From: Calamus simplicifolius
Taxonomy: Eukaryota; Streptophyta; Magnoliopsida; Arecales; Arecaceae
DNA length: 64,000 nt
Direction of reading: 5' to 3'
NCBI GenBank assembly: GCA_900491605.1
Contig: UESW01004565.1
Coordinates: 452,076-516,075 of the forward strand
Shown: positions 21,177-33,035 of the stretch, piece after piece
Layout of the letters: each line of letters opens with the position of its first letter
How positions within the stretch are numbered: position 1 is the first letter of the stretch
Position numbers and translations under genes: made by a program
The notes under the pieces: model-generated
The model's database searches: none
Told to the model about the DNA's origin: nothing
Seen by the model: the letters and a program-made list of their open reading frames with translations, nothing else

Positions 21177-24100
21177 ATATCTTTTACTAGATACTTTTTC
21201 GTCTCTTTAATTGAATCACTGTTTAAATATGTGTCAGCAACAGCAAGCCATGAACATATGCCCTTTGACAATTTTTCTTATGCAGACTTTTGTTTACAAG
21301 ATGCATGCTTAAGTGTGTTGAAACTTGCATTGCAAATATGAATTATTGTGCATGTACCGCATGGGATAGGACTTATCTTGGGTTGTATATTGTTTCTCCT
21401 TTTTTTTTGGTGGGAAAATAAACTGTTTTCTATCTCACCAATTAAAAGGAGGAGAAGAATGTACAAAGCTATATAGATAGTATCTTTGCCATTAATACAT
21501 GGAAGATAGTTAAGTAGATCAAAAGCAACCTTAAGAAATGAGAAAAGAATTTAAGAGAGAGTAGCTGATGCAAAAGCTCTTAGATTTCCTTGAGAGGTGG
21601 GGATCATTCTGACAGTGCTTTTTATGCTTATTTTTAGACTGACTCTTGTATAGAAGTCCTTAATTTTTTTAGTTGGGTTGAAGAAGATGGCTATTGAGTT
21701 TCAAAGTGTTTTAAGTTCCTCTATGAGGCTTGCGGGAATCCAGATTTTATAACTAAAATACAATTGTGTTCAAAGTTTTCTTTATTTATTTTATCTTTTA
21801 GTCAAGGGTCTACTGGCCATGTTTATCTTGTTTCCTTAGGATCATTCAAGTGTTTTTCCTGTTCATTTTTTAATTTTTTTTTACATTTTATTCTGCTGCC
21901 TGTGTTTGAATTAGCACTTCCCTACAGGATGATATAGGAGAACACAAATGCCACAATAGTGGTGACTTTAGCTGTGGTGATTGCAGATGCAGCCAGGGTT
22001 GGTACGGATGAAGGATATGTGCATGGATAGGGTGTCTGTTTGTGTGAGAAGAGATGGGGAAGGAGCCAATGGCCCCGATGGTGGTCTCAGAGGCAAGAGT
22101 CAGGGGACCAATTGCAAACCAGTAATAGATGACAATCGAAGCGAAGGTGAGGGAGGTAAGGGTGTCTGTTTGTGTGAGAGGAGATGAGGAAGAAGCAATG
22201 GCCCAGATGGCGGTCTCAGAGGCAATGTTATCAGGTTGCTTTAAAGTCTAAATCCTAGCTAACCCCACGTCTATTGTTGCTTTAAAGTCTAAATCCTCTG
22301 TACTTCTAGTTATCATGTATCAGGTTCATAACAGAGTTATTAGTTCTGTTTTGTGGATCAATTGAGGGTTATAAAGTTTTACGTAAAAGGATCATAGTTC
22401 AGACTTAAATGAAGAAAGGGGTTAGCTAGGGAATTAGGAGAAAGAATGTGCATTAAGAAAAAAATGGTTATGAGGGAAAACACTTGTTAGAGGCAGGAGG
22501 GCAACTATATAATTGAAGGAATAGATGTAAATGTTTCCGAAGTAAGAAAACTTCAGGATTAAAGCTAATTATATGTTTTCTATGAAGTTCATGGTCCTAG
22601 GCTGAACAAGACTTAAGAATTCTATGGCAAATGGTACAAGTCATTAATCAAATTGAATGAGGATGACTTCAAGTAGAAGATAAAGGACAGTTCTCTTGTT
22701 CAAAGTAGCAATTTAGCGTGTATAAGTCAATGAACTGTTTGATTAAATGTTAACCCTAGTAGAAGACCTACTTACCACTGTCTGTAATACTTGATGTGGT
22801 CTATAAATTATAAGGATACTGGAGTCTGCTGAAAAAGGTAATTCAGGAGCTAATGTGGAAAGGTATTTTGTCAAGACTCTATCACTTTATGGTACTAAAA
22901 GCCCAGGTTATGTTCTCTCTACAGTTTTGTTGCCAATAGGTACCTTTACAGAGATGTTTAAGGACAAAGATGATGTGTTCTAGTAATAAATTTAACTAAA
23001 TTGCATGAGCTAACATTGCCTCCTCTTCCCTCTTTTAATTTGTTATATTTTCTAACAATGATGTTTATAATAAACTCAACCAGATCTGGGCCCAACGCTG
23101 CTTTCTCTTCCCTTTTCAACGGCGCAAGGTAAGATAGTCTGTCACCTACTTAATTATAAACAGCGCCTTCAGACCTCAACTAAAAAATTTCTCATTTAGA
23201 CTATCATTTGGATTTATTTTTTATGATCTATCTAGCATCTGATATCAATGATGATATAAAAGAAGTTGAAAATGACTTGATTTATTATCTTTTGTTCTCC
23301 CGCTTTGATTTAAATTACTTGACTCTGGTCTTTTCTAAAATTTTCTTTCTAATAAATTTGTTATATTTGCTATTGGTCCCACTTATGATAATTAGGAGGA
23401 GAATCTTGATCCAGTAGGGTCAAAGTTTTTATTCTTTTACAATGCCAAAGAAAGAGTTGATTGCATAAGCTCATGCACAAGAGATCAGAGGATGTTACAT
23501 ATTTGTGTTGTTTTATTTGGATAGTGATGTGATCAATAATGTGACAGTAGAAGCTCTTCTCTTCCCTTCTTTTACCCTTTTGCAGACAAATGATTTATTT
23601 TTCTACCCTTCTGATGGTAATGTGATCAAAGAAGTTTTAAAATACCTTGGTTGACTCAATTCTACAATATATTATTTGGTTTCTTAATCTTTCTATAATG
23701 TCGTTTAGCTAGTTACAGAAATAGCATCACAATCTATTATTGTCATGCATCTCCAAAAGGTCTCTAGACTTACCCTACTCCTGTGACAAAAACAATGACA
23801 CTACTAATCTGAGAGTTGTTCCAAGGGATTAGTTGATCAGACCTCATGATATTTTATAAGGTGGAGAGGCCTAGAACCATGGGATTAGTTACATATCGCT
23901 ATTTTATAATTCATTAAGGAAAAAGAATAAATTGCATTACCATCGTCATTGTATATATAAACATTGGTCTAAAAGATTAATATTATAATATGCAAACCAT
24001 GGTTCTATCAAATAATGTTGTTACTTTACAATTACTATCTGATATTTCCGCATCATAACACAGTGAAGCTTTAATCCAAATAATGGTGTGCCAAATGTTA

Positions 24101-24747
24101 TCACAGCTGATAACAATTTCAAAGACTAGAACATAATAGCAGTAACACTGTTATAAAGTTAAAACATCATTCTATGTGTTACTACAGTTAGTACAGAAAA
24201 TATCAAATGAAAGGCACAATTTGGTCTTAGACATGAGCCACTGAATATCATCAAAAACATGAAACCTTGTTCCTATTGTCAGTTCCACAAATATTTCAAC
24301 AAAAAACTGTAGAAGACAATGTGTAAGGATAAAAGGTCCACAGTGATGAAGAAGTAGTCAACTACATACAGGGAAACAGGTTTTTAAGGGGCAAGAAAAG
24401 TTTTAGTTATTGAAAAGGAAAAATAATATAATTGTTGTGACACAAGAACAAAAAATAAATTGAACACAAAAAAGATGATTATGGGTTCTGAAGCAAAATA
24501 AAGGGATGTGGATAACCTTATCGGAACAAGCGATGGGCGAGGAGCAGACCTTATCGATGTGGAGATTATAGCATCAACCAAGTGAAATCGCTACATCAAA
24601 ACCATCGATTTCTATCAAGAATGGAAAAACCAAAACATAAAAATCAAACAATCATGCCTCAATTTATAAACGATAAATTCATTGTAATAACATTGAGAAA
24701 AAGAACTCAAAAAACTAGCTAGCACATATCTCAGGACACGACACCTC
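21177..24747. other. CACTA-1 interior, intron-like, no gene recognised
   Basis: AT-rich, intron-like DNA. A ~75-bp segment is duplicated (22029-22107 and 22160-22236), each copy beginning GTGTCTGTTTGTGTGAGA and ending GGTCTCAGAGGCAA. GTTGCTTTAAAGTCTAAATC occurs twice near 22235 and 22278. A possible small exon bounded by AG and GTAAG lies at about 23084-23128. No protein family was recognised. Confidence 0.45.
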
Positions 24748-25545
24748 ATGGCCAAGGAATTAAAAATCAAAAGAAAAAGAAACAAGCGAGGGGCTTACGG
24801 ATTTCTGGATCCTCTTGTCCGCGGTGCAGACATCACTGGTGCAGATGAGCTGGTGCTCGATCTTCCAGTAAATATCTACAAGAAAATAGAGATCAGATTG
24901 AGTTATCGCCCATCGAAAAGAGGGAGAGAGACGGACTCAGGAGCTGGAAGGCAGAGAAGGGGAGGACGCCAGTAAGGGGCTGGAGGAGGAGGGAGGATAG
25001 GGTCACAATCTGAGACTTGACGAGCCTCGGGGCCGGGAGGGTCACCAACACCATCACCGCGGCCTCTGCCATCACCACCCATGATAGGATCATCCATGGT
25101 TGAGAGGGAGGACAGTGGTCGCGGCTCCATCCCCCTTCTTCATCGACCCATCCCCCTCCCTCTCCTCCCCATGGCCTACGCCGGAACCCTCGCTGACAAC
25201 GTCCTCGAGATGAACAGTACACGACACCTCAAGAAGGAATTTAGAGGGTTCAGAATAAATTTTTACTTGTTTGCTCGTCCCTAGGGTTTGAATCGCTCCC
25301 TTGTTTGCTCGTCCCTAGGGTTTGAGTTGCTTGGACGGAGAAGAGGGAAGCTCGACGGTCACAGCTTGAACGGAAGAGAGCTTGGACGGAGAAGAGGAAA
25401 GCTCGACTATCGCGGCTCGGACGGAGAAGAGGGAGGAAGCTCGACGGAGAGCTTGGACAGAGAAGAGGGAGGAAGCTCGATGGTCACGGCTCGGACAGAA
25501 GAGAGGGAATGCCAAATGAAGGCGCGCGGTGGGAATGCCAAATGA
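24748..25545 (+). other. GC-rich conserved CACTA-family segment with small ORF
   Basis: The part from about 25070 to 25545 is closely repeated at about 57777-58210 in CACTA-2. Both contain an ATG (25172, 57882) followed by GTLADNVLE, NSTR, LKK and RGFRINFYL with matching frame, although the two copies differ at several codons. The tail (GGAAGCTCGACGG, AGAGAGCTTGGACG) is itself repetitive. I do not recognise the peptide; it may be an old captured exon or part of the element's own leader. Confidence 0.5.
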
Positions 25546-25888
25546 AAAATGGGTGCTGGCGGTGGGTATTGATTTTTGATTTAAGTTTAATTTGTAAAAT
25601 AAGAATTTATACTATTTAAATATTTTCTTAATAAATTTATGAATCAAAAAAAGTTGGGATCAGAATGGTTATGATAGTGAGTATTTTTTAAGATTCTAGG
25701 TTCAAATCCTTCTATCTATCTATTATAAATTTATTTTATAAAAAAATACTAAAATAAGATTTTTTTTGTTTCATGAGAATTATTACATATATATATATTT
25801 TAAAAAAAATTTATGGATCAAGAATAAAATGTTTTACTTAGACTTGATGATGAATCATAATACATTAAAAATCATATTGATTGACTAG

Positions 25889-26506
25889 TGTTGCTGCTGA
25901 AATCTAGATATGAAAAGTCCTCACACGAGAGCGTTGGGGTGGCCCTCTGCGGAAGACCCTCCGACGCTCAAGTGTGGAGACCAGCAATCAACAAATATGG
26001 GATCCCCTAGGAAGAGTTTCTCCGAGCTCTTGTGGGAGCTTTCATGGCGGAGTGTGAGAACTGCGAATGAAAAATGGGCATAGAATAGCCGTACCTGAGA
26101 GGCTTGAGTTTATGGCGGTCACCTGACTTTTTGTGCTCTGGATGAGGTCTGAAAGTTGTTGGGATTCGAAACGGATTTGAATCAGGTTGTTATTTATATG
26201 GTTAGTTAGAGGATCGACAGCTGGGAGGCGGGGAGAGCTGGCCGATGGCTCGAGACTCAATGGCTGCGTGGTCCCTAGGCCACTATTGTAGGTCCTAGGC
26301 CACGTCTTGGCATGATTCCTTGTTTGGAATCTTATTCTGTTACAGTGAATTTGAACTCTCCCGCGCCATATTCCGCAGAGGTGTTTTGAACTGTGGTTCA
26401 GTCATTATGGCTGGCGGAGGCTCGGCGGAGGTAGGTGCCGAGGCCCAAGGGGCCAACGTGGCAGCCCGATCGCGCCCGAGCCGGAGGACAGATTTCAGCA
26501 GCAACA
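25889..26506 (-). mobile_element. Solo LTR, 618 bp, TSD ACTAG
   Basis: Bounded by TGTTGCTGCTGAAATC and GATTTCAGCAGCAACA, a perfect 16-bp inverted terminal match with TG...CA ends, and by ACTAG on both sides (25884-25888, 26507-26511). The reverse strand carries CTTGAGCGTCGGAGGGTC (about 25956-25972), the signature seen in the LARD LTRs, so the LTR reads on the minus strand. No internal region is present, which indicates recombination between two LTRs. Confidence 0.85.
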
Positions 26507-26511
26507 ACTAG

Positions 26512-27119
26512 ATATGTATTTGTATTATCATGAATAACTTTCTTGTCAAGACTAAGATTTAGCCATTGGAATAGACCACTGACTATGTGTATTCATGAAT
26601 AAGTTTCTTTCAAGACAAGTTCATCGATGCTTACCACTAGCACACATCAATGTGTTTTCACATGTGTTTTTACACATCAAAATATGTTTCCTTTTAGGCC
26701 GAACTAGTGAGGTGATCATGGGCAAATATATGTGTATCAATATGTTATTCACTCAAAACTATGTTTTCTTTCCAACTAAGCTAGTGAAGTCATTATTGAC
26801 ACATAAGTGCATAAAGGCATCTCATGTGTACATGAACAATTTTTCTTTCAAGCCTAGATAGTAATGCAATCACTAGTACATGGTATCAGCATATTTTCTT
26901 GTTGAGTCAAAGGTAGTCTCCTTTCAAACTTGGCTAATAGATCAATCACAAACCACAATTATATCAACATGTTTAGTTAAAGGCTAATTTATTTTAGTCT
27001 TTTCATGGAGCTCATCATGATCAAACTTGCTTAAAGTAAAGGATTTTTTTAAAAATTAATCCTTATAAAATTGGAAAATTACTCTGTTATATGATTCATA
27101 AATTATTTTATCTAAATTT
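26512..27119. other. CACTA-1 interior, nothing recognised
   Basis: AT-rich DNA with loosely repeated phrases (TTTCTTTCAAGAC, CTAGTGAAGTCAT, ATCAATGTG) suggesting an old internal duplication. No gene recognised. Confidence 0.45.
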
Positions 27120-27947
27120 ACAACTAAAATATATTTTTTGGGAAGGATTTTTTTATTAAATTTTTTTTACAAAGAACCCATTTATGTTAGAAAGATTCCT
27201 CAAAAGATCCCTCACAAAATCATCAAAAAAATTCTCGCAAAATCCCTCAGAAATTAATTTTGCAAGGGATTTTCTGAGGGATTTTTTTTTTCAAATTTTT
27301 TTATAAAAATTCATTTATTTTAGAAAGATCCCTCAAAAAATTTGTTGTAAAATCATCAAAAAAATCTATCACAAAATCCCTTGAAAATTAATTTTGCAAG
27401 GGATTTTTTGAAGGATTTTTTATCAAAATTTTTTAAGGTTCCATTAATGAAAAAAAAATCCCTCTAAAAATCCCTTGCAAAATTAATTTTTGGGATTTGG
27501 TGAGGCATTTTTTTATCAGAATTTTTTTTATAAAGAACCCATTTACGTTAGAAAGATCCCTTAGAAAATTTCTCACAAAATTATTAAAAAAATCCCTCGC
27601 AAAATCCCTCAGAAATTAATTTTGCGAGGGATTTTTTTCATCAAAAAATTTTTCTAAGGTCCCATTAATGAAAAAAAAATCCCTCAGAAAATTCCTCGCA
27701 AAATTAATTTCTAAGGAATTTTGCGAGGGATTTGTTTATCAAAATTTTTTTACAAAGAACCCATTTATATTAGAAAGATCCCTCAAAAAATCTCTCGCAA
27801 AATTAATTTTGCGACGGATTTTGCAAGAAAAGATTTTTTGTCGAAAAATTTTATAGCAAATATTTTTTTATTCAAAAATCCCTCGAAATTGTAAGGGGTT
27901 TTTTTCCTTGATAAAATCCCTCGGTAAATCATACTTTTCTAGTAGTG
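27120..27947. repeat. CACTA-1 right subterminal repeats
   Basis: Repeats of about 210-225 bp, each with ACAAAGAACCCATTTA, AGAAAGATCCCTC and a hairpin-forming core of TCCCTC...AATTAATTTT...GAGGGA. The terminal CTTTTCTAGTAGTG closes the element at 27947. The same unit, expanded, ends CACTA-2. Confidence 0.85.
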
Positions 27948-27952
27948 ATATT

Positions 27953-28175
27953 GTGAACAAGCTCCAATGGTGCTCTAGCTCTCGCCTTCTTTTTGAAAAT
28001 GCATCTTGGTGTTATTTTTCAAGCACAAACCTTTACAAACTTCCTTTAATTCTTATATAGATGGCGTCTATACACCATATTCTTTTGTTAAAAATTTTTA
28101 AGCTTTAAAAATTCAAATGCCCAACTCTTCTATGCCATAGCCATGAGTCACTAACCATATCTATTTTCAAAATTA
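27953..28175 (-). pseudogene. Copia-3 GAG-pre-integrase part (second half of split element)
   Basis: Minus-strand frames give DSWLWHRRVGHLNF (about 28150-28110), then ELKEVCKG and LELVH-type sequence running up to the CACTA-1 boundary. It continues directly into the integrase core at 17882 when the transposon is removed. Gag was not recognised beyond 28175. Confidence 0.8.
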
Positions 28176-29745
28176 CATCATTCTTGTAAGAGGAAGAGAT
28201 AAATAACATAATTATTTATTTAATTTAGGTATTTTAAAGATTTAATGGTGATAAGATCTTTTAACATACATAATTTTAATTAAATCAAAGATTCTCATAA
28301 ATTAAGTATTTTATAATAATTATTATTATTATCACTATTATTATAACTATTATAATTATTACTTCTATTTATAACACTTACAATCTTCATAATATTTATA
28401 ATATTATATTTAAGTATTTTTAAACTTAATATTTTTAAATAAAGTACATAGTTTCAAAGAAGGATTGTGGGGCTAGAATTTGAGACAAAGAAGGAAGGAA
28501 ATTCAAGCAAATCATGACTGAGAGACCAGCTGAAGTGTGTTCGGATAATTCTAAAATAAAATTCATCATTTTTAATATATCTCCTCTAAAAAAATATTTA
28601 AAACTCATCATTGCTGAAGAAGAAAAGGATGGCTAGTATTGAGGTAGAAGAAGAAAACGGTCAAGAGTTCATAAAAATTTGTTGTAAAAATAAAAATAAA
28701 AATTAATAATTTGTTTCCAAGCGAAATAAGGTATGATAGATAAATCATCTCATATTGAGCTATGACCATCAAAATTCGATTTAGTTTAATGATTTTAATC
28801 GGTTCACTGGTTTAGGTCTGGATTGTTATGGGTTTGGAATTTAGATCCATTCAACTTGTTTAATAAATATAAAAAGGCCCATCATCTTCTATTTGCTCTA
28901 GCATCTCTCCCATGCAAATAAAATCCTAGCCATATTTGCTTAGCACTCATCCATCACCCTCTTGGCCCATCACACCCTTAGTCATTGCCTATCTCTTTAC
29001 CAGTCGCCCTTTTTGCTCATTGTAGCCCTTGTCATCACCCATCTTTACCGGTTGCTTATTGCCAAAACCTACTTTTCACCACTTGCTTTTCACTCATCAC
29101 TTGTTGCATCTTTTTTCATAGTCACTGAATATATATTCTTCTAACTCTCCCCTTCCTTTCTCTCTCTCTTTTTTTTTTTTTCTCGTTCTCTTCTTGGCTT
29201 GATTGCTGTTGTTCTTACTTGGTTCATCGTAATTTAATATAGCATGTATTGGCACCATACCTAACCAATCATCAACTAGTACAAGTTGCTATATACAATT
29301 TAGCAAACCTTGGATGAGATAGTAACATAAAATAATATGTTTAAATATTATTATTTCTTATGTTTAAATATTAGTTTTTGCTACACCACCATGTATACTT
29401 TTTCCTTTTTTTATAATTTTTTCTAAACTAATTGATTTACTTTTAATGTATTAGATTTAGTAAAAGGATAATGGGTTATACTGGTAGTGTGTGTGTGGCT
29501 AATGCACCTAAATAGGTCAAAGTAAAAAAGGCTTTTGCTATAAAACATGGCTATGGAGAGATACAGTACTATGGATCATTTTCAAATGATGAAAATGAGA
29601 TTCCCTAGCCTGATGCTTTATTAGATGAAAGTGGGATCCCCTTTTGTGGAGCTTCAAGAGCTAAAATAGAATCAAAATAAAAGTCCTTATATTTCAGAAT
29701 CAACACAAAGGTGTTGATTAGGGCTGTATGGAACAGAGGAAGGTA
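28176..29745. other. AT-rich DNA, no gene recognised
   Basis: Contains an ATT/ATA trinucleotide-rich tract (about 28316-28366) and loosely repeated CACCCAT/CATCAC phrases near 28950-29100. Open frames here are low-complexity. It may hold decayed Copia-3 gag, but I cannot show that. Confidence 0.5.
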
Positions 29746-29937
29746 GAGATGACTTGGTAGAGCTTCATGTACCTAATAAGGGAAATGAGTGGTTTAAAGC
29801 TCCTTGGATGGGCGAATTCAACTAAATCTCAAAGGGAAAGATCAAGGTTCATGCACCCAATGAGGGAGATGAGGATGATGGGCAGGGTTTGAAGCTCGTT
29901 GGGTTGGTGAATCCAGCTAAATCTCAAAGGAAAAGAA
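29746..29937. repeat. Two-copy imperfect tandem repeat, ~97 bp
   Basis: Both units share TTCATG(T/C)ACC(T/C)AATRAGGGARATGAG and end in CTAAATCTCAAAGG(G)AAAG. Units are about 29746-29841 and 29844-29937. Function unknown. Confidence 0.65.
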
Positions 29938-30003
29938 TAAGATTCAATTTCAATAGTTAGAAGAGAGAGCACGTGTAAAACAAAAGATGTTTATTGGGAA
30001 ATT

Positions 30004-30480
30004 CACTGCAAGAAAAAGCGTCATTTGCGAGGGATTTTCGAGGGGAAAAGAAAAAAATCCGTCGAAAATTTATATTTCCGAATAAATGGTTGTCGAAAAA
30101 ACCCTCTTTTTTTCGATTTTTCCGATGGAATTTATTTCCGAGGGATTGTCCGACGGAATTTATCCCTTGAAAATTTTTGAGGGAAATTTTCCCTCAGAAA
30201 TTTCTGAGGGATTTTTCGAGGGAAAATTTGAGGAATTTTTGAGGAAATTTCTGAGGGAAAATTTTCGAGGAATTTTTTGAGGAAAATTTTAGGGAAATTC
30301 CGAGGGATTTTCTGAGGGATTTTTTAGAAAATTTTTTCGAGGGATTTTTGAGGGATTTTTTAAATTTTTAAATCATTTTTCTTAATTTTTAAGGAAATTA
30401 TTCATTACTAAATAAATATCCAAGAGAACAATCCCTCGCAAAATGGCTTTCCGAGAAACAAAATCCTTTGCAAAATCCCT
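30004..30480. repeat. CACTA-2 left subterminal repeats
   Basis: GAGGGATTTT / CCGAGGGATTTT units, a shorter version of the CACTA-1 left end. Confidence 0.85.
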
Positions 30481-30784
30481 TATAATATTTAATTATAATC
30501 TTTAAAAAACTTAAAATATTCTTTTAATGCACCTAATTATATATATACAAATAATCCATATAAAAAAATTATATTCATAAATAACATATTAACCATAATC
30601 ATCACAATAAATATAACATTAATAACTTGCTATATAAATTGAAAACCATAATCATCATAAACATGATCCTTCTTATATATATATATCCAAATATATAAAA
30701 AAAAGTTTCACAAGTGTCATCATCTTCAAGTTCATAACAAAAAAAAATCACAAACAAGTATCATCCTAATAATAGAAAAAAAAG

Positions 30785-31150
30785 ATTACAAACAAGTCCA
30801 TAAATCTTCTTCCGCTCCTGAATCCACTCCTTAAGAACTCGTAAGGATGTGCGGCCATAAAATGAGGAGCCTATTAACAAGCTAGCCTATGATTCGAATC
30901 CATAACTCTAACTGTATCTTTTCATACATGTACCATTCTCTCCAATTGAGCTCTGACTTAATTGTACCTCTTGCCACTTCTATATAAAATTAGTTTGTAA
31001 AAGATATTAGATACAATGAGCTAAACATACAAATAATATAAATATATGAATTAAAGTAGAGTTTTTTAAAAACTTACATGTGTTGTCTTTTCCTTCTTAT
31101 TTACCCACTGATTGCTATCGTTTTTCTTTTGATGGGTGTGTAGATCGGTT
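30785..31150 (-). pseudogene. Decayed En/Spm transposase remnant in CACTA-2
   Basis: Nucleotide similarity to 19050-19440 of CACTA-1 is clear (AATCCACTCCTTAAGAACTC, CTCTTGCCACTTCTATATAA, TTTACCCACTGATTGC). On the minus strand this corresponds to the WVNKKAE and KWQEV portions. It is more broken than the CACTA-1 copy and has no usable frame. Confidence 0.65.
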
Positions 31151-31460
31151 CAACTTTGCATCTGAATTTCATAATATAAATAATATTAGCAATTTTTAAA
31201 AAATTATATAAAATAAGAACATCATATATGTAAAGGAAATGATATATGTATCAAAAATAAGGATAAATAAAAATATATGGCCTGACTAATAAATAATGGG
31301 AAGTGTCAAAACATATTTTAAATAAAACAAATTACAATCATGATGACAAGTATCAAAACATATTTCCAAATCACACATCAAACTGCCACGACGGTAGATG
31401 GTACAACATTTTTAAATGTTCCTAATCATATAGGAGGATGTAAAATTAATCAAGAGAGTG
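31151..31460. other. CACTA-2 interior, nothing recognised
   Basis: AT-rich sequence leading to the Sirevirus insertion site. The first part resembles 19490-19530 of CACTA-1. Confidence 0.5.
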
Positions 31461-31465
31461 AACTT

Positions 31466-32973
31466 TGTTGACCCAATTATTAATTTTGATGATTAACAAA
31501 AGACTTGAGTATATTAACTATATTTCTAATAGATTTATTAAGTGTTTCTGGGATTAAAAATGTTTAATCAATCAAAAGGAATAAAGGTATAAGTTTTGAA
31601 CCAAGTTTTAAAGGAATTTTTCAAAGTTCAGAACTTAGAGTCGACACCAAATAGTCAGGAGCCGACCCCAAGGCGTATCAGAAGATTTCTAAATTTTTGG
31701 CACGGTCCAGAGTCGACACCCAGAGTTTTGGAGCCGACTCTAACCTGAGATACAGAGAAGTGTATTCTGTTTTAGTTTCCGGAGCCGACACCTAGAATTC
31801 GGGGGCCGATACCTAAGAGTTCGGGAGCCGACACCTGAGTTTCTAGAGCTGACTCTAACATGAGAAGAGAATGTTTTTTATGGACATTTCTGGAGCCGAC
31901 ACTCTTGGATTCCGGAGCTACTCCCGAAAGCGATGAGCCGACACTTAACTTTCTCGGAGCCAACTCCTCAACAATTTTTTATTTGCTATTTTTGGACACC
32001 CGATCTGGAGCCGACACCTGAAAAGTTGGAGCCGACTCCAACCTGTCAGGAACGGATTTTTAATTGTCAGAACGGACTCCAACGGTAATATTTTTTACCT
32101 AATCTCTAACGGCTATTTTTCTTTGTGTGTAGAAGTATCCAAGCATCTCATAACGGCTATATTTTCCACCTAAACTTGGATTAAAGATCTATAAAAAGGA
32201 AAGTCCGTTTGAAAAGAAGAGAATAGAGAGAGAAGAGAGAAAAAATCCAAAAATCTTAAGAGAAAAATCAAAGAGGAAAAGACTCAAGCTCAAATCCATC
32301 AATCCCAAAAAGTTCAAAGAGAAATCCAAAGCTTCTCAAGATCAAATCAAGAGATTTTCAAAGAAGAAAGAAAGAAAAAGCCCCAAATCAACTTCTCAAC
32401 TGCAATTTGTGAAGAATCTGAGCTGAGGCCTGATTCAACTTCAAAGGAAAGAGGAAAAGAAGAAAAGCTCATCAAATCTTCAAACAGGCTTTTCTAACCT
32501 TGTTTATTTATTTGAATATTTGCTCATTTAAGGAGCTGTTTGTATTAAACTCTATTTTTCATTTGGTTTGCTAATTCAATCAGGGGATTGAATTAGTGGA
32601 GGTAGTATACCTCGGGACAAGCTAAGGATAGCTTGTGTTTGGGTTTTGTGCTGGTGAGCCCGGTAAAACCGCTGGGTTCGTTGTGATCCCGGGGAAAAAC
32701 AAGTTTGAGTTGTGAGCTTGTAAAACAACTCGACTGTAATCAAGTGGATTATAGTGTGGACCCAAGTGGACTTGGGAGTGGACGTAGGTGTTGGATACAC
32801 CGAACCACTATAAAATCTTGTGTTTGCCGTGCTTTGTTCTCTCTCTCTCTCTATCTCTTATTTGTGCTTAATTTATCTTGCACTCAATCTATTTCAAAGC
32901 AATAGTTTTAAAAGCTTTTTTTTTTTAAAGAACCCAATTCACCCCCCCTCTTGGGTTGCCATCTGGGCCAACA
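31466..32973 (+). repeat. 5' LTR of the Sirevirus element
   Basis: 1508 bp. The first ~600 bp hold about 14 copies of GGAGCCGAC(A/T)CC-like motifs in variable spacing. A candidate TATA (TATAAAAAGG, 32190) and an A-rich leader follow. Confidence 0.92.
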
Positions 32974-32975
32974 AT

Positions 32976-32987
32976 TGGTATCAGAGC
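32976..32987 (+). other. Primer-binding site, TGGTATCAGAGC
   Basis: Perfect initiator tRNA-Met PBS two bases after the LTR end; it primes minus-strand DNA synthesis. Confidence 0.95.
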
Positions 32988-33035
32988 TTGTGCTCATTGT
33001 TTATTTGATCACACGATCAAGAGCTAAAGATCCAA

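Larger units (their letters stand above)
17886..27949. mobile_element. CACTA (En/Spm) transposon CACTA-1
   Basis: The left end CACTACAAGAAAAAGGGTCA and the right end CTTTTCTAGTAGTG give the CACTA terminal inverted repeat. ATT precedes the element (17883-17885) and follows it at 27950-27952 after two extra bases, consistent with a 3-bp target duplication. The insertion is confirmed because the interrupted Copia integrase frame is continuous once the element is removed. It contains subterminal GAGGGATTTT repeats at both ends, a decayed minus-strand transposase, a captured receptor-kinase exon, a GC-rich conserved segment and a nested solo LTR. It appears non-autonomous. Confidence 0.9.
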
